A DNA stretch of 64,000 nt, taken from positions 332,906 to 396,905 of the forward strand of contig NZ_FTOC01000002.1 in NCBI RefSeq assembly GCF_900156645.1, given 5' to 3'. Below are positions 14,959 to 22,181 of this stretch, in pieces. A program made the translations under genes and the position numbers. Under the pieces are notes generated by a model. It was not told where the DNA came from and made no database searches. It saw only the letters and a list, made by a program, of their open reading frames with translations. Origin of the DNA: Salimicrobium flavidum (GTDB lineage Bacteria > Bacillota > Bacilli > Bacillales > Halobacillaceae). The stretch's first letter is position 1, and each line of letters opens with the position of its first letter.

Positions 14959-15795
14959 ATGGTGAATCGTTCAATGATGCAGTCCGCCGTTACGATGGGC
15001 CAGGTCCAGCAGAAGCTGAACCTGATCGGAAACAACCTTTCCAACACGAATACCACCGGGTACAAAACGCGACAGGCCGACTTCACGTCGCTGCTCATCC
15101 AGAATATCGATAACCTCAAGGATGACGAAGCGGCAATCGGTCGCCAGACACCAGACGGCATCCGGCTCGGCTCCGGAGCGCGTATCGGTCACACGAATCT
15201 CGACCTGAGCCAGGGAGACCTGCAGACGACCGGTCGTGAGCTGGACGTCGCGCTCCTTGAGGACCGTCATATGTTCCAGGTGCAGGTATCGACGCAGAAC
15301 GGTCCGGAAACGCAGTACACGCGGGCGGGCAATTTTTACTTTTCTCCGGTGGAAGATAACCAGCTGCTGCTGACAACGAGCGAGGGACATCCGGTGCTCG
15401 GAAACGACGGGGAAGAGATTCTGATTGAAGAGAACTTCGAAGGGGTGGACATCCGGGAAGACGGCTCTTTTCTCGTGACCCGGGATGGGGAACAGGAAGT
15501 AGAAGCTCAGCTTGATGTGATCGAAGCCGTCCGTCCGCGTATGCTCGAAGCGGTCGGAGGCAATCGGTTCCGTCTGCCTGACACAGAAGAACTCGGTTTT
15601 GATGCAGACGAGATTCTTGCGTTCGTAGCGGAGGAAGACCGCTCCATGCAAAGCGGGACGCTCGAGGCATCGAACGTCGATATAGGGCAGCAGATGACCG
15701 AAATGATGACTATGCAGCGCGCCTATCAGTTCAACGCCAGGTCGCTCTCAACATCGGATGAAATGATGGGACTCGTCAATCAGTTACGGTCCTGA
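14959..15795 (+). CDS. flhP: Flagellar basal-body rod protein, FlgG family
   Basis: A 278-residue paralogue of the preceding flhO product. The rod signature LIGNNLSNTNTTGYKTRQ is at residues 22-39, and the C-terminal coil is TEMMTMQRAYQFNARSLST. AAAGGGTGAG precedes the ATG. It is probably a distal-rod component together with FlhO. The flhO-flhP gap has been widened by family B repeats. Confidence 0.92.
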   Translation: MVNRSMMQSAVTMGQVQQKLNLIGNNLSNTNTTGYKTRQADFTSLLIQNIDNLKDDEAAIGRQTPDGIRLGSGARIGHTNLDLSQGDLQTTGRELDVALLEDRHMFQVQVSTQNGPETQYTRAGNFYFSPVEDNQLLLTTSEGHPVLGNDGEEILIEENFEGVDIREDGSFLVTRDGEQEVEAQLDVIEAVRPRMLEAVGGNRFRLPDTEELGFDADEILAFVAEEDRSMQSGTLEASNVDIGQQMTEMMTMQRAYQFNARSLSTSDEMMGLVNQLRS

Positions 15796-15813
15796 ACATA
15801 AGGAGATTTAAGA

Positions 15814-16077
15814 ATGGCAACGGATTCTAAAAATAAACCGAAAAAGAAGAAAGTATCCCAGTCCGAAGAAGTGAATACACGTAAAGATAAGCACCGCCGC
15901 AGAGCGCTGCCGATCTGGCTGCGTATTATCATTGTCCTGTTTTTGAGCATCTTGGCGCTCGCTATCGGGTTGATGATCGGTTATGGAGTGCTTGGTGGAG
16001 GGAATCCATTCGGAGTGTTCGACTGGTCGATTTGGGAACATATCATCGATATCATGACTGGGGCAGGAGCAGAGTGA
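15814..16077 (+). CDS. EpuA-like small membrane protein
   Basis: An 87-residue protein with a highly basic N-terminus (KNKPKKKKVS, then KDKHRRRALP) and one membrane helix (about residues 36-59). It resembles the EpuA family (often annotated as a DNA-directed RNA polymerase subunit beta accessory protein), which commonly sits near murA or fabZ in Firmicutes. The function is not established. AAGGAG precedes the ATG, 18 bases after flhP. Confidence 0.75.
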   Translation: MATDSKNKPKKKKVSQSEEVNTRKDKHRRRALPIWLRIIIVLFLSILALAIGLMIGYGVLGGGNPFGVFDWSIWEHIIDIMTGAGAE

Positions 16078-16089
16078 CATCACTCTGCT

Positions 16090-16236
16090 CTACCTTTTTC
16101 CTATGACCATCTGAATGAGACGGATCACTATCAGAACGATGGCTGCAATGACGAGTAAATGAATGATAGCACCAAGGTCGATAACGAAACCGATGAGCCA
16201 TAGAATGAGTAGTATAATGATTATCGTCCACAACAT
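16090..16236 (-). CDS. Lmo0937-type 48-residue membrane protein
   Basis: A short reverse-strand gene. The start codon at 16236 is preceded on that strand by AAGGAGGTGG. The product begins MLWTIIIILLILWLIGF and ends IRLIQMVIGKR, with two hydrophobic stretches. This is the pattern of the small Lmo0937/DUF5670 membrane proteins of Bacillales, whose role is unknown. It lies convergent with the EpuA-like gene. Confidence 0.75.
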   Translation of the reverse strand: MLWTIIIILLILWLIGFVIDLGAIIHLLVIAAIVLIVIRLIQMVIGKR

Positions 16237-16345
16237 AGGTTTCCACCTCCTTCTCTTACAGGTATTCCCTCTTTATTAAGAAAAGTAAACCCATTTTGCT
16301 TCCGGCACAATGCAATTTATAATGGACAAAAAGGAGAGTGTACAT

Positions 16346-16768
16346 ATGCTTGATATCAATCAAATCAAAGAAATCATCCCCCACCGCTATCCGTTCCTTC
16401 TGATCGATGAAGTCGAGGAACTTGTGGAAGGGGAGCGTGCTGTCGCTTACAAAAACGTGACCATCAACGAACCGTATTTCCAAGGTCACTTCCCGGATTA
16501 CCCGGTGATGCCCGGCGTGCTGATCACCGAAGCCCTGGCACAGACCGGCGCCGTCGCTATGCTGAAAAAAGAAGAGAATCAGGGCAAACTCGCCTTCTTC
16601 ACAGGTATCGATAAATGTCGTTTCAAGCGCCAGGTCGTTCCTGGAGATCGGCTGAAGCTCGAGGTGGAAATCGTCCGCCTCAAAGGCCCGATGGGTAAAG
16701 GAAAAGCGGTCGCATCGGTCGATGGAGAGACTGCATGCGAAGCGGAAATCATGTTCGCGCTTAAATAA
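16346..16768 (+). CDS. fabZ: 3-hydroxyacyl-ACP dehydratase
   Basis: Dehydrates 3-hydroxyacyl-ACP in type II fatty-acid synthesis. The 140-residue protein has the hot-dog fold motif with the catalytic His48 in [15 protein letters not shown] and Glu62 in [10 protein letters not shown]. The ATG at 16346 follows AAGGAGAG; an earlier in-frame ATG at 16310 lacks a ribosome site. Placement after flhP is as in B. subtilis (ywpB). Confidence 0.96.
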   Translation: MLDINQIKEIIPHRYPFLLIDEVEELVEGERAVAYKNVTINEPYFQGHFPDYPVMPGVLITEALAQTGAVAMLKKEENQGKLAFFTGIDKCRFKRQVVPGDRLKLEVEIVRLKGPMGKGKAVASVDGETACEAEIMFALK

Positions 16769-16780
16769 CTGGACTCAGAG

Positions 16781-16819
16781 AAGCGATTTTCTCATTTTTA
16801 TGAGAAGGTCGCTTTTTTT
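16781..16819 (+). terminator. Terminator of fabZ
   Basis: AAGCGATTTTCTCAT pairs with ATGAGAAGGTCGCTT, followed by seven T. Confidence 0.92.
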
Positions 16820-16839
16820 GTTGTGCTCGGAAGATCATT

Positions 16840-18155
16840 GAATGCATTATGCGGCGTTCGCAGAGGGAGCATCTGTCCGAGTTCGGGATAATAGGAAGTT
16901 ATCAGGTGCTCACGCCCGAGGTAGCCTTCTGAACGCCGCAATACAAAAAGAAATGAGGTGCTCAGGACACAATTGGAGTTCTGAACACGGTAAAAATCTT
17001 CGGAGTAAGATCCAGGAAAGCTCTCTGAACTAACAAACGCCTCCCCGTTTTTGCGGGGAGGCCAGGGCATATGAATGCATTATGCGGCGTTCGCAGGAGG
17101 AGAGCGTGTCCGAGTTCGGGATAATAGGAAGTTATCAGGTGCTCACGCCCGAGGTAGCCTTCTGAACGCCGCAATACGAAAAGAAAAGAGGTGCTCAGGC
17201 CACAATTGGAGTTCTGAACACGGTAAAAATCTTCGGAGTAAGATCCAGGAAACCTTTCTGAACCAACAAACGCCTCCCCGTTTTTGCGGGGAGGCCAAAG
17301 CATATGGATGCATTATGCGGCGTTCGCAGAAGGAGAGCGTGTCCGAGTTCGGGATAATAGGAAGTTATCAGGTGCTCACGCCCGATAAAGCCTTTTGAAC
17401 GCCGCAATACAAAAAGAAATGAGGTGCTCAGGACACAATCTGAGTTTTGAACACGGTAAAAATCTTCGTAGTAAGATCCAGGAAAGCTCTCTGAACCAAC
17501 AAACGCCTCCCCGTTTTTGCGGGGAGGCCAGGGCATATGAATGCATTATGCGGCGTTCGCAGAAGGAGAGCGTGTCCGAGTTCGGGATAATAGGAAGTTA
17601 TCAGGTGCTCACGCCCGAGGTAGCCTTCTGAACGCCGCAATACAAAAAGAAATGAGGTGCTCAGGCCACAATTGGAGTTCTGAACACGGTAAAAATCTTC
17701 GGAGTAAGATCCTAGGAAAGCTCTCTGAACTAACAAACGCCTCCCCGTTTTTGCGAGGAGGCCAAAGCATATGAATGCATTATGCGGCGTTCGCAGAAGG
17801 AGAGCGTGTCCGAGTTCGGGATAATAGGAAGTTATCAGGTGCTCACGCCCGAGGTAGCCTTCTGAACGCCGCAATACAAAAAGAAATGAGGTGCTCAGGC
17901 CACAATTGGAGTTCTGAACACGGTAAAAATCTTCGGAGTAAGATCCTAGGAAAGCTCTCTGAACTAACAAACGCCTCCCCGTTTTTGCGAGGAGGCCAAA
18001 GCATATGAATGCATTATGCAGCGTTAGCAGAGGGAGCATCTGTCCGAGTACGGGATAACAAAAAGTTATCAGGTGCTCACACCCAAGTTGACCACTCGAA
18101 CGCCGCAATACGAAAAGAAATAAGGCGCTCAGATAAAACCCTGAGCGCCTAACAC
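16840..18155 (+). repeat. Family A structured repeat, array 2 (5 full units plus 1 partial)
   Basis: Units begin at 16840, 17073, 17306, 17539, 17773 and 18007, so the period is 233-234 bases. Each unit reads GCGGCGTTC, GATAA/TTATC, GAACGCCGC, AATACAAAAAGAAATGAGG, GTGCTCAGG and CCTCCCCGtttttgCGGGGAGG. The first five units are nearly identical; the last is diverged and cut short. Small open frames in the array recur with each copy and are by-products of the repetition. The T-rich tracts face the NERD gene's coding strand, and the array lies immediately downstream of that gene. Confidence 0.95.
18123..18150 (-). terminator. Repeat-derived terminator of the NERD gene
   Basis: The perfect 10-bp stem AGGCGCTCAG/CTGAGCGCCT is followed on the reverse strand by TATTTCTTTTC. 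It is the second hairpin of the partial family A unit and sits 9 bases beyond the stop of the reverse-strand gene, so a repeat stem appears to serve as terminator. Confidence 0.65.
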
Positions 18156-18158
18156 TGC

Positions 18159-19067
18159 TTAATTTTTAATATAATGTGTGCCTCTTTTCGTTCCTACTAT
18201 TTCAAAGCGCTTAGACAACACTCGCAGAATACGATCCTTTGAAACCTTTCCCTGGCACCAGTCATGGATTTGTGAAGTGGTGACACGTTTTTCCGGAAAA
18301 AGCAGATGGAATTCTTCAACAGCATGGAGGATAAATGCTTCAGAACTGGAACGGCCTCCACATTTGATGCAATGGAACGTTCTGAATTCCGGTTGCACAA
18401 TACCGGAACAATAAGGGCAGAATAGCTCTTTTTTAAGTTGATTGTAGTGAAAGGTCGGAACTTCAGGAGAGGAGTAGTCGGTCTTATGGAGAGAGCATAA
18501 TAAATCGGCCAGTTTATAGGTTTGATCAGCAACAGGGGAGAGGTTTTCCATCAGCTTATTGATGTGTTTTTCCCATTGGGAGAGAAAGATGAATTCTTTG
18601 ATCTTGGGTGCCTGGTATAGAAAGAAGTGAGGGTTGGGGAAAATGATGTGCGCCTGGATGGGGAGGGGGAACCCGCGGTCTTCGAGTAGTTGTGCTAGTA
18701 GTGTCCTTGTTCTGGCCAGTTGATGGAGGGGGTTGAGTATCACTTTTCCAGAAGCGAGATGAAAATCTTCATTTTCATACAAATAGTTTCCTTCATAATA
18801 CTTGATTTCATATAAGTGAATCGTTTCGCTATCGATCACGAGAGTGTCGATTTGAAAAGTGGTGCCACCATACGTGAGTAGCAGATCATTAAGTATCAGA
18901 ATGTGATCCGGGAGCACTTCCAGCATTTCATCAAACAACTTTTCCCCTCTCCATCCTTTAGCAAGACGGTTTTTGAGGTTCATCTCTTCTTCAGTGAGTG
19001 TTTTTCTTCGTTCCAGACTTTCCAAAATTCGGAGGAGTGATGGGGGTTGGCGGTCTTTTTTGATCAA
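18159..19067 (-). CDS. NERD-domain protein with C-terminal zinc ribbon
   Basis: A 302-residue cytoplasmic protein. Residues about 36-145 form a NERD (nuclease-related) domain: GWRGEKLFDEML, then FQIDTLVIDSETIHLYEIKYYEG, in which D, E and K fit the PD-(D/E)XK pattern. Near residue 217 a CPYC...CIKC pair suggests a zinc ribbon, followed by a helical segment that could bind DNA. The function is unknown; NERD proteins are suspected nucleases. The gene stands alone between two family A arrays and is absent from the conserved B. subtilis order, so it may be an arrival in this locus. Confidence 0.8.
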   Translation of the reverse strand: MIKKDRQPPSLLRILESLERRKTLTEEEMNLKNRLAKGWRGEKLFDEMLEVLPDHILILNDLLLTYGGTTFQIDTLVIDSETIHLYEIKYYEGNYLYENEDFHLASGKVILNPLHQLARTRTLLAQLLEDRGFPLPIQAHIIFPNPHFFLYQAPKIKEFIFLSQWEKHINKLMENLSPVADQTYKLADLLCSLHKTDYSSPEVPTFHYNQLKKELFCPYCSGIVQPEFRTFHCIKCGGRSSSEAFILHAVEEFHLLFPEKRVTTSQIHDWCQGKVSKDRILRVLSKRFEIVGTKRGTHYIKN

Positions 19068-19167
19068 TACACATCATCCTTTCTCTATTATCTACATCAT
19101 TATACCCTTTTACCGAATAATTTGCTTAATTTTCCTTTGAAAGGTGTGCTCTCCTAAGTGAAAAATT

Positions 19168-20030
19168 GATTTCCCTATGCGGCGTTTGCGGAGAGAAAGC
19201 CTGGTCGAGTTCGGGATAATAGGAAGTTATCAGGTGCTCAGATCCGAGGTAGCCTTCTGAACGCCGCAATACGAAAAGAAATGAAGTGCTCGGACCACAT
19301 TCAGTTCCGTGAGCACGGTATAAAGCTTCGGAGTCAGGTCCAGAAGGAAAGCGCACTGAACTAACAAACGCCTCCCCGTTTTTGCGGGGAGGCCAGGGCA
19401 TATGAATGCATTATGCGGCGTTCGCGGAGAGAAAGCCTGGTCGAGTACGGGATAATAGGAAGTTATCAGGTGCTCAGATCCGAGGTAGCCTTCTGAACGC
19501 CGCAATACGGAAAGAAATGAGGTGCTCGGACCACATTTCTTTCCGTGAGCACGGTATAAAGCTTCGGAGTCAGGTCCAGAAGGAAAGCGCACTGAACTAA
19601 CAAACGCCTCCCCGTTTTTGCGGGGAGGCCAGGGCATATGAATGTATTATGCGGCGTTCGCGGAGAGAAAGCCTGGTCGAGTTCGGGATAATAGGAAGTT
19701 ATCAGGTGCTCACGCCCGAGGTAGCCTTCTGAACGCCGCAATACGAAAAGAAAAAAGGTGCTCAGGCCAAAATCGGAGTACGGAGCACCGGATAAAGCAA
19801 GAACCCCTTCTGAATACATGAATGCGGCGTTCGCGGAGGGAGCACCTGTCCGAGTTCGGGATAAACTAAAGTTATCAGGAGCTCACGCTCGAGACAGCCT
19901 TCTGAACGCCGCAATACGAAAAGAAATAAGGCGCTCAGGACACATCCAGCTCCGTGAGCACCTCAAAAGCAATCCCCTCACTGAACTAAAGACCACAAAA
20001 CAGAAAAAGCCCCGCTTAAAAAAGCGGAGC
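19168..20030 (+). repeat. Family A structured repeat, array 3 (4 units)
   Basis: Units start at about 19168, 19404, 19640 and 19820. The first two are full length (about 236 bases) and almost identical, including a central segment that differs from array 2 (GGAGAGAAAGCCTGGTCGAG). The third and fourth are shortened and lack the CCTCCCCG hairpin. The stem GCGGCGTTC/GAACGCCGC is kept in three units; the first has one T change (GCGGCGTTT). The array follows the terminator of the reverse-strand YjfB-like gene. Confidence 0.93.
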
Positions 20031-20036
20031 TCTTTA
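20007..20036 (-). terminator. Terminator of the YjfB-like gene
   Basis: On the reverse strand CTCCGCTT pairs with AAGCGGGG and is followed by CTTTTTCTGTTTT. Confidence 0.8.
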
Positions 20037-20042
20037 CCCGTC

Positions 20043-20225
20043 CTATGCTTTCACATCGACGGAATTGCCGAGGTCAGGGTGTTGCACCTTGGAAGATTCC
20101 AGCATTTCAACCGTCTGGTTGCCCTGCTGTTCCGCATCACCCATGGCTTTGTCCATGAGTTTGATGCCGGCATCCTGCTTGACTTGCACCTGGCTCGCTA
20201 CTGTAGCCATTGCCGCAATATCCAT
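20043..20225 (-). CDS. YjfB-family putative motility protein
   Basis: A 60-residue protein with the YjfB-family pattern: N-terminal IAAMATVASQVQVKQDAGIKLMDKAMGDAE, then a polar C-terminus. Members occur in flagellated Bacillales, and some belong to motility regulons, but no biochemical role is known. GAGGAGGGA precedes the start at 20225 on the reverse strand. Confidence 0.75.
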   Translation of the reverse strand: MDIAAMATVASQVQVKQDAGIKLMDKAMGDAEQQGNQTVEMLESSKVQHPDLGNSVDVKA

Positions 20226-20351
20226 GAAATCCCTCCTCTTCTTTACTATCGGATACGAGTAAATTTTCTAAATAGATTGGAAAAACACATAACCTTCTGT
20301 AAAATGGGGAATAGTAGGATGGTCGAAATATTAAGTCGGGGTGAGGAAACT

Positions 20352-20969
20352 ATGAAATATCGAAATTCAGAAGAATTAACATCAATGATACTGGACGATT
20401 ACGAACAGCTGATCAATCGTATTCCGGAAGAAAAATTGGAAGTATACCTGTACACCAACCGCATGTATCACAATACATACGTGCCGGAAGATGGGCTGTA
20501 CCAGTTCGTATTCCGTCATTTTTTCCGTCTTGAAAATCCGAGCCTGACGCAGGAATTCAAAGATACGTATTTTCAGACTATGGAAGAAGCAAGAGAGGAG
20601 ATACGTCCGAACATTTATCGTATTACGAAACGACTTTACGAAGTGCCGAACCATAAGGGAGCCTACACGCTGCAGTTCCCGCTTACGACAGCGATGCTGC
20701 ACGCGATCAACCCGGCCTTCCCTCACTATGATTCGGCGGTTTCGAAAGCGTTCGATTTCTCCTCCACCTATCACCTTTCCGGATTCTACAAGAAAATGAA
20801 GCGTTATATCGATCAGTATCGTCATATGTATGAGACGTATCAGGCGCTCATCGGTCTTGAGGAGATGCAGCCGGTATTCGAACATTTCGATGCGCGTTTC
20901 GGAGAGTATCAGCTTCCGGATGAGAAGAAAGTGGACCTCATTGTTTCACAGCTGGGCTCCACGCTATAA
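20352..20969 (+). CDS. Conserved-looking protein of unknown function
   Basis: A 205-residue soluble protein, probably all-helical, rich in aromatic residues (Tyr, Phe, His) and with no signal peptide or membrane segment. I do not recognise the family. The ATG at 20352 follows GGTGAGG; the same frame stays open far upstream through the repeat array, which is coincidental. An alternative start at 20319 is possible. A terminator follows, so it is a single-gene unit. Confidence 0.75.
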   Translation: MKYRNSEELTSMILDDYEQLINRIPEEKLEVYLYTNRMYHNTYVPEDGLYQFVFRHFFRLENPSLTQEFKDTYFQTMEEAREEIRPNIYRITKRLYEVPNHKGAYTLQFPLTTAMLHAINPAFPHYDSAVSKAFDFSSTYHLSGFYKKMKRYIDQYRHMYETYQALIGLEEMQPVFEHFDARFGEYQLPDEKKVDLIVSQLGSTL

Positions 20970-20979
20970 AGAAAACAGA

Positions 20980-21010
20980 GCTGTCGTTAGCAAGCGGCAG
21001 CTTTTTTTCT
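20980..21010 (+). terminator. Terminator after the 205-residue protein gene
   Basis: AGCTGTCGTT pairs with GCGGCAGCT around AGCAA, followed by seven T. Confidence 0.85.
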
Positions 21011-21047
21011 GAAAAAATTCAGCATTTAAGTGAAGGAGCACACCGTT

Positions 21048-22181
21048 ATGAAAAAAGGACTCATATTATCATTGCTGCTAGTACTGCTCGCCGCCTGTTC
21101 CAATGAACCGGAGGAAGAGGCACCGGAACGGGTGACACCGGTCGAAACGGCCCAGGTGAGAGAGGGGACGTTCACCGTCGAGCGGGAAATCATCGCAAAA
21201 TCCGAACCCGCCGCTACTTCAGCAGTCGTGCCGGAGACACCGGGAGAAATCACGTTCATTGGCGTCGAGGAAGGCGACCGGGTCGAGAGGGGAGATGCAC
21301 TTGCAGAAGTCGAGCCGCAGCAGGGAGACAGCCAGGTCGAGCTCCAGGAAAATGCTCTGGCCCAGGCGCGTCAACAGCTCGATCAGGCTATCGGCGCGCG
21401 TGATGATGCCGAAACGGCTCTGGCGAACGCCCGCGAGCAGCTGGACGAACCCGGAGACGGGTTTTTGAGTCCAACCGAGCAGGAGCTCGAAGCTCAAGTG
21501 TCCCAGGCTGAACAGCAGCTCGATCAGGCAGAGGCGAGTGTCGAACAGGCCCGCCTTCAGGTCGAGCAGGCGGAAATCCAGCTGGAACAGGCAGAGAGTC
21601 AGGCGGCCGCGGCGACGATCACCTCCCCCCGCGCTGGAATCGTGACCTCCCTTCAAGGGAACGTCGGGGATATGGTGACGAATCAGCAGCCGTTTGCAAC
21701 GATCGTTTCCATCGATCCCGCTCTGATCACTGCTTCGATTACCGAAGACCAGCTTCCTTTGTTCGAGGAAGGAGAGACGTATCCGGTGGCGATGGATGCA
21801 CTCAAGAACCCGAACAACTCCACCCTCACCTATGTGTCCACCGTGCCCGGGGATACGGGCTTGTACCGGGTCGAAGCGGAAATCGATAATCCTTCCGACG
21901 TCATCAAACCGGGGATGACGGCCACGATGCTGCTGCCGGAGACGGTCGTCGAAAACACGATGATCGTCCCGACAGAGGCGCTGGTCGAAAATGCGGGAAA
22001 GACGTACGTCTACAAGGTGGAGGACGATACAGCTGTAGAGACCCCGGTCACCATCGAAGCTTCCCAGAGTGACGAATCGGCTGTCACCGGAGATCTGAGC
22101 GCGGGGGAGAATATCGTCACCTCGGGTCAGATCACACTCACGGACGGAGCCGCTATCACCGTCATCGGGGAGGACGGATAA
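21048..22181 (+). CDS. RND efflux periplasmic-adaptor-type lipoprotein
   Basis: A 377-residue membrane fusion protein (HlyD/AcrA family). A lipoprotein signal peptide ends in LLAAC with Cys17 as the lipid-attachment residue. It is followed by a biotinyl-lipoyl half motif, a long Gln/Glu/Ala-rich coiled coil (about residues 85-190), the second lipoyl half (TITSPRAGIVTSLQGNVGD) and beta-barrel domains. The ATG at 21048 follows GAAGGAG by 9 bases. It abuts the RND transporter gene with no gap, so the two work as one pump, like the SwrC-type systems of Bacillus. Confidence 0.9.
   Translation: MKKGLILSLLLVLLAACSNEPEEEAPERVTPVETAQVREGTFTVEREIIAKSEPAATSAVVPETPGEITFIGVEEGDRVERGDALAEVEPQQGDSQVELQENALAQARQQLDQAIGARDDAETALANAREQLDEPGDGFLSPTEQELEAQVSQAEQQLDQAEASVEQARLQVEQAEIQLEQAESQAAAATITSPRAGIVTSLQGNVGDMVTNQQPFATIVSIDPALITASITEDQLPLFEEGETYPVAMDALKNPNNSTLTYVSTVPGDTGLYRVEAEIDNPSDVIKPGMTATMLLPETVVENTMIVPTEALVENAGKTYVYKVEDDTAVETPVTIEASQSDESAVTGDLSAGENIVTSGQITLTDGAAITVIGEDG

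Noticed and set aside
16842..18008. Recurring open frames of 63-226 codons inside the repeat arrays on both strands
   Set aside because: They repeat because the DNA repeats; none has a convincing ribosome site, and stem changes between arrays do not respect codons.
16840..20030. Direct repeats as a CRISPR array
   Set aside because: The period is 180-236 bases, the units are internally palindromic and almost fully repeated, there are no unique spacers of constant length, and no cas genes are nearby.
19758..20351. Long N-terminal extension of the 205-residue protein
   Set aside because: The frame runs through the repeat array and across the YjfB-like gene; the ribosome site and composition change at 20352.
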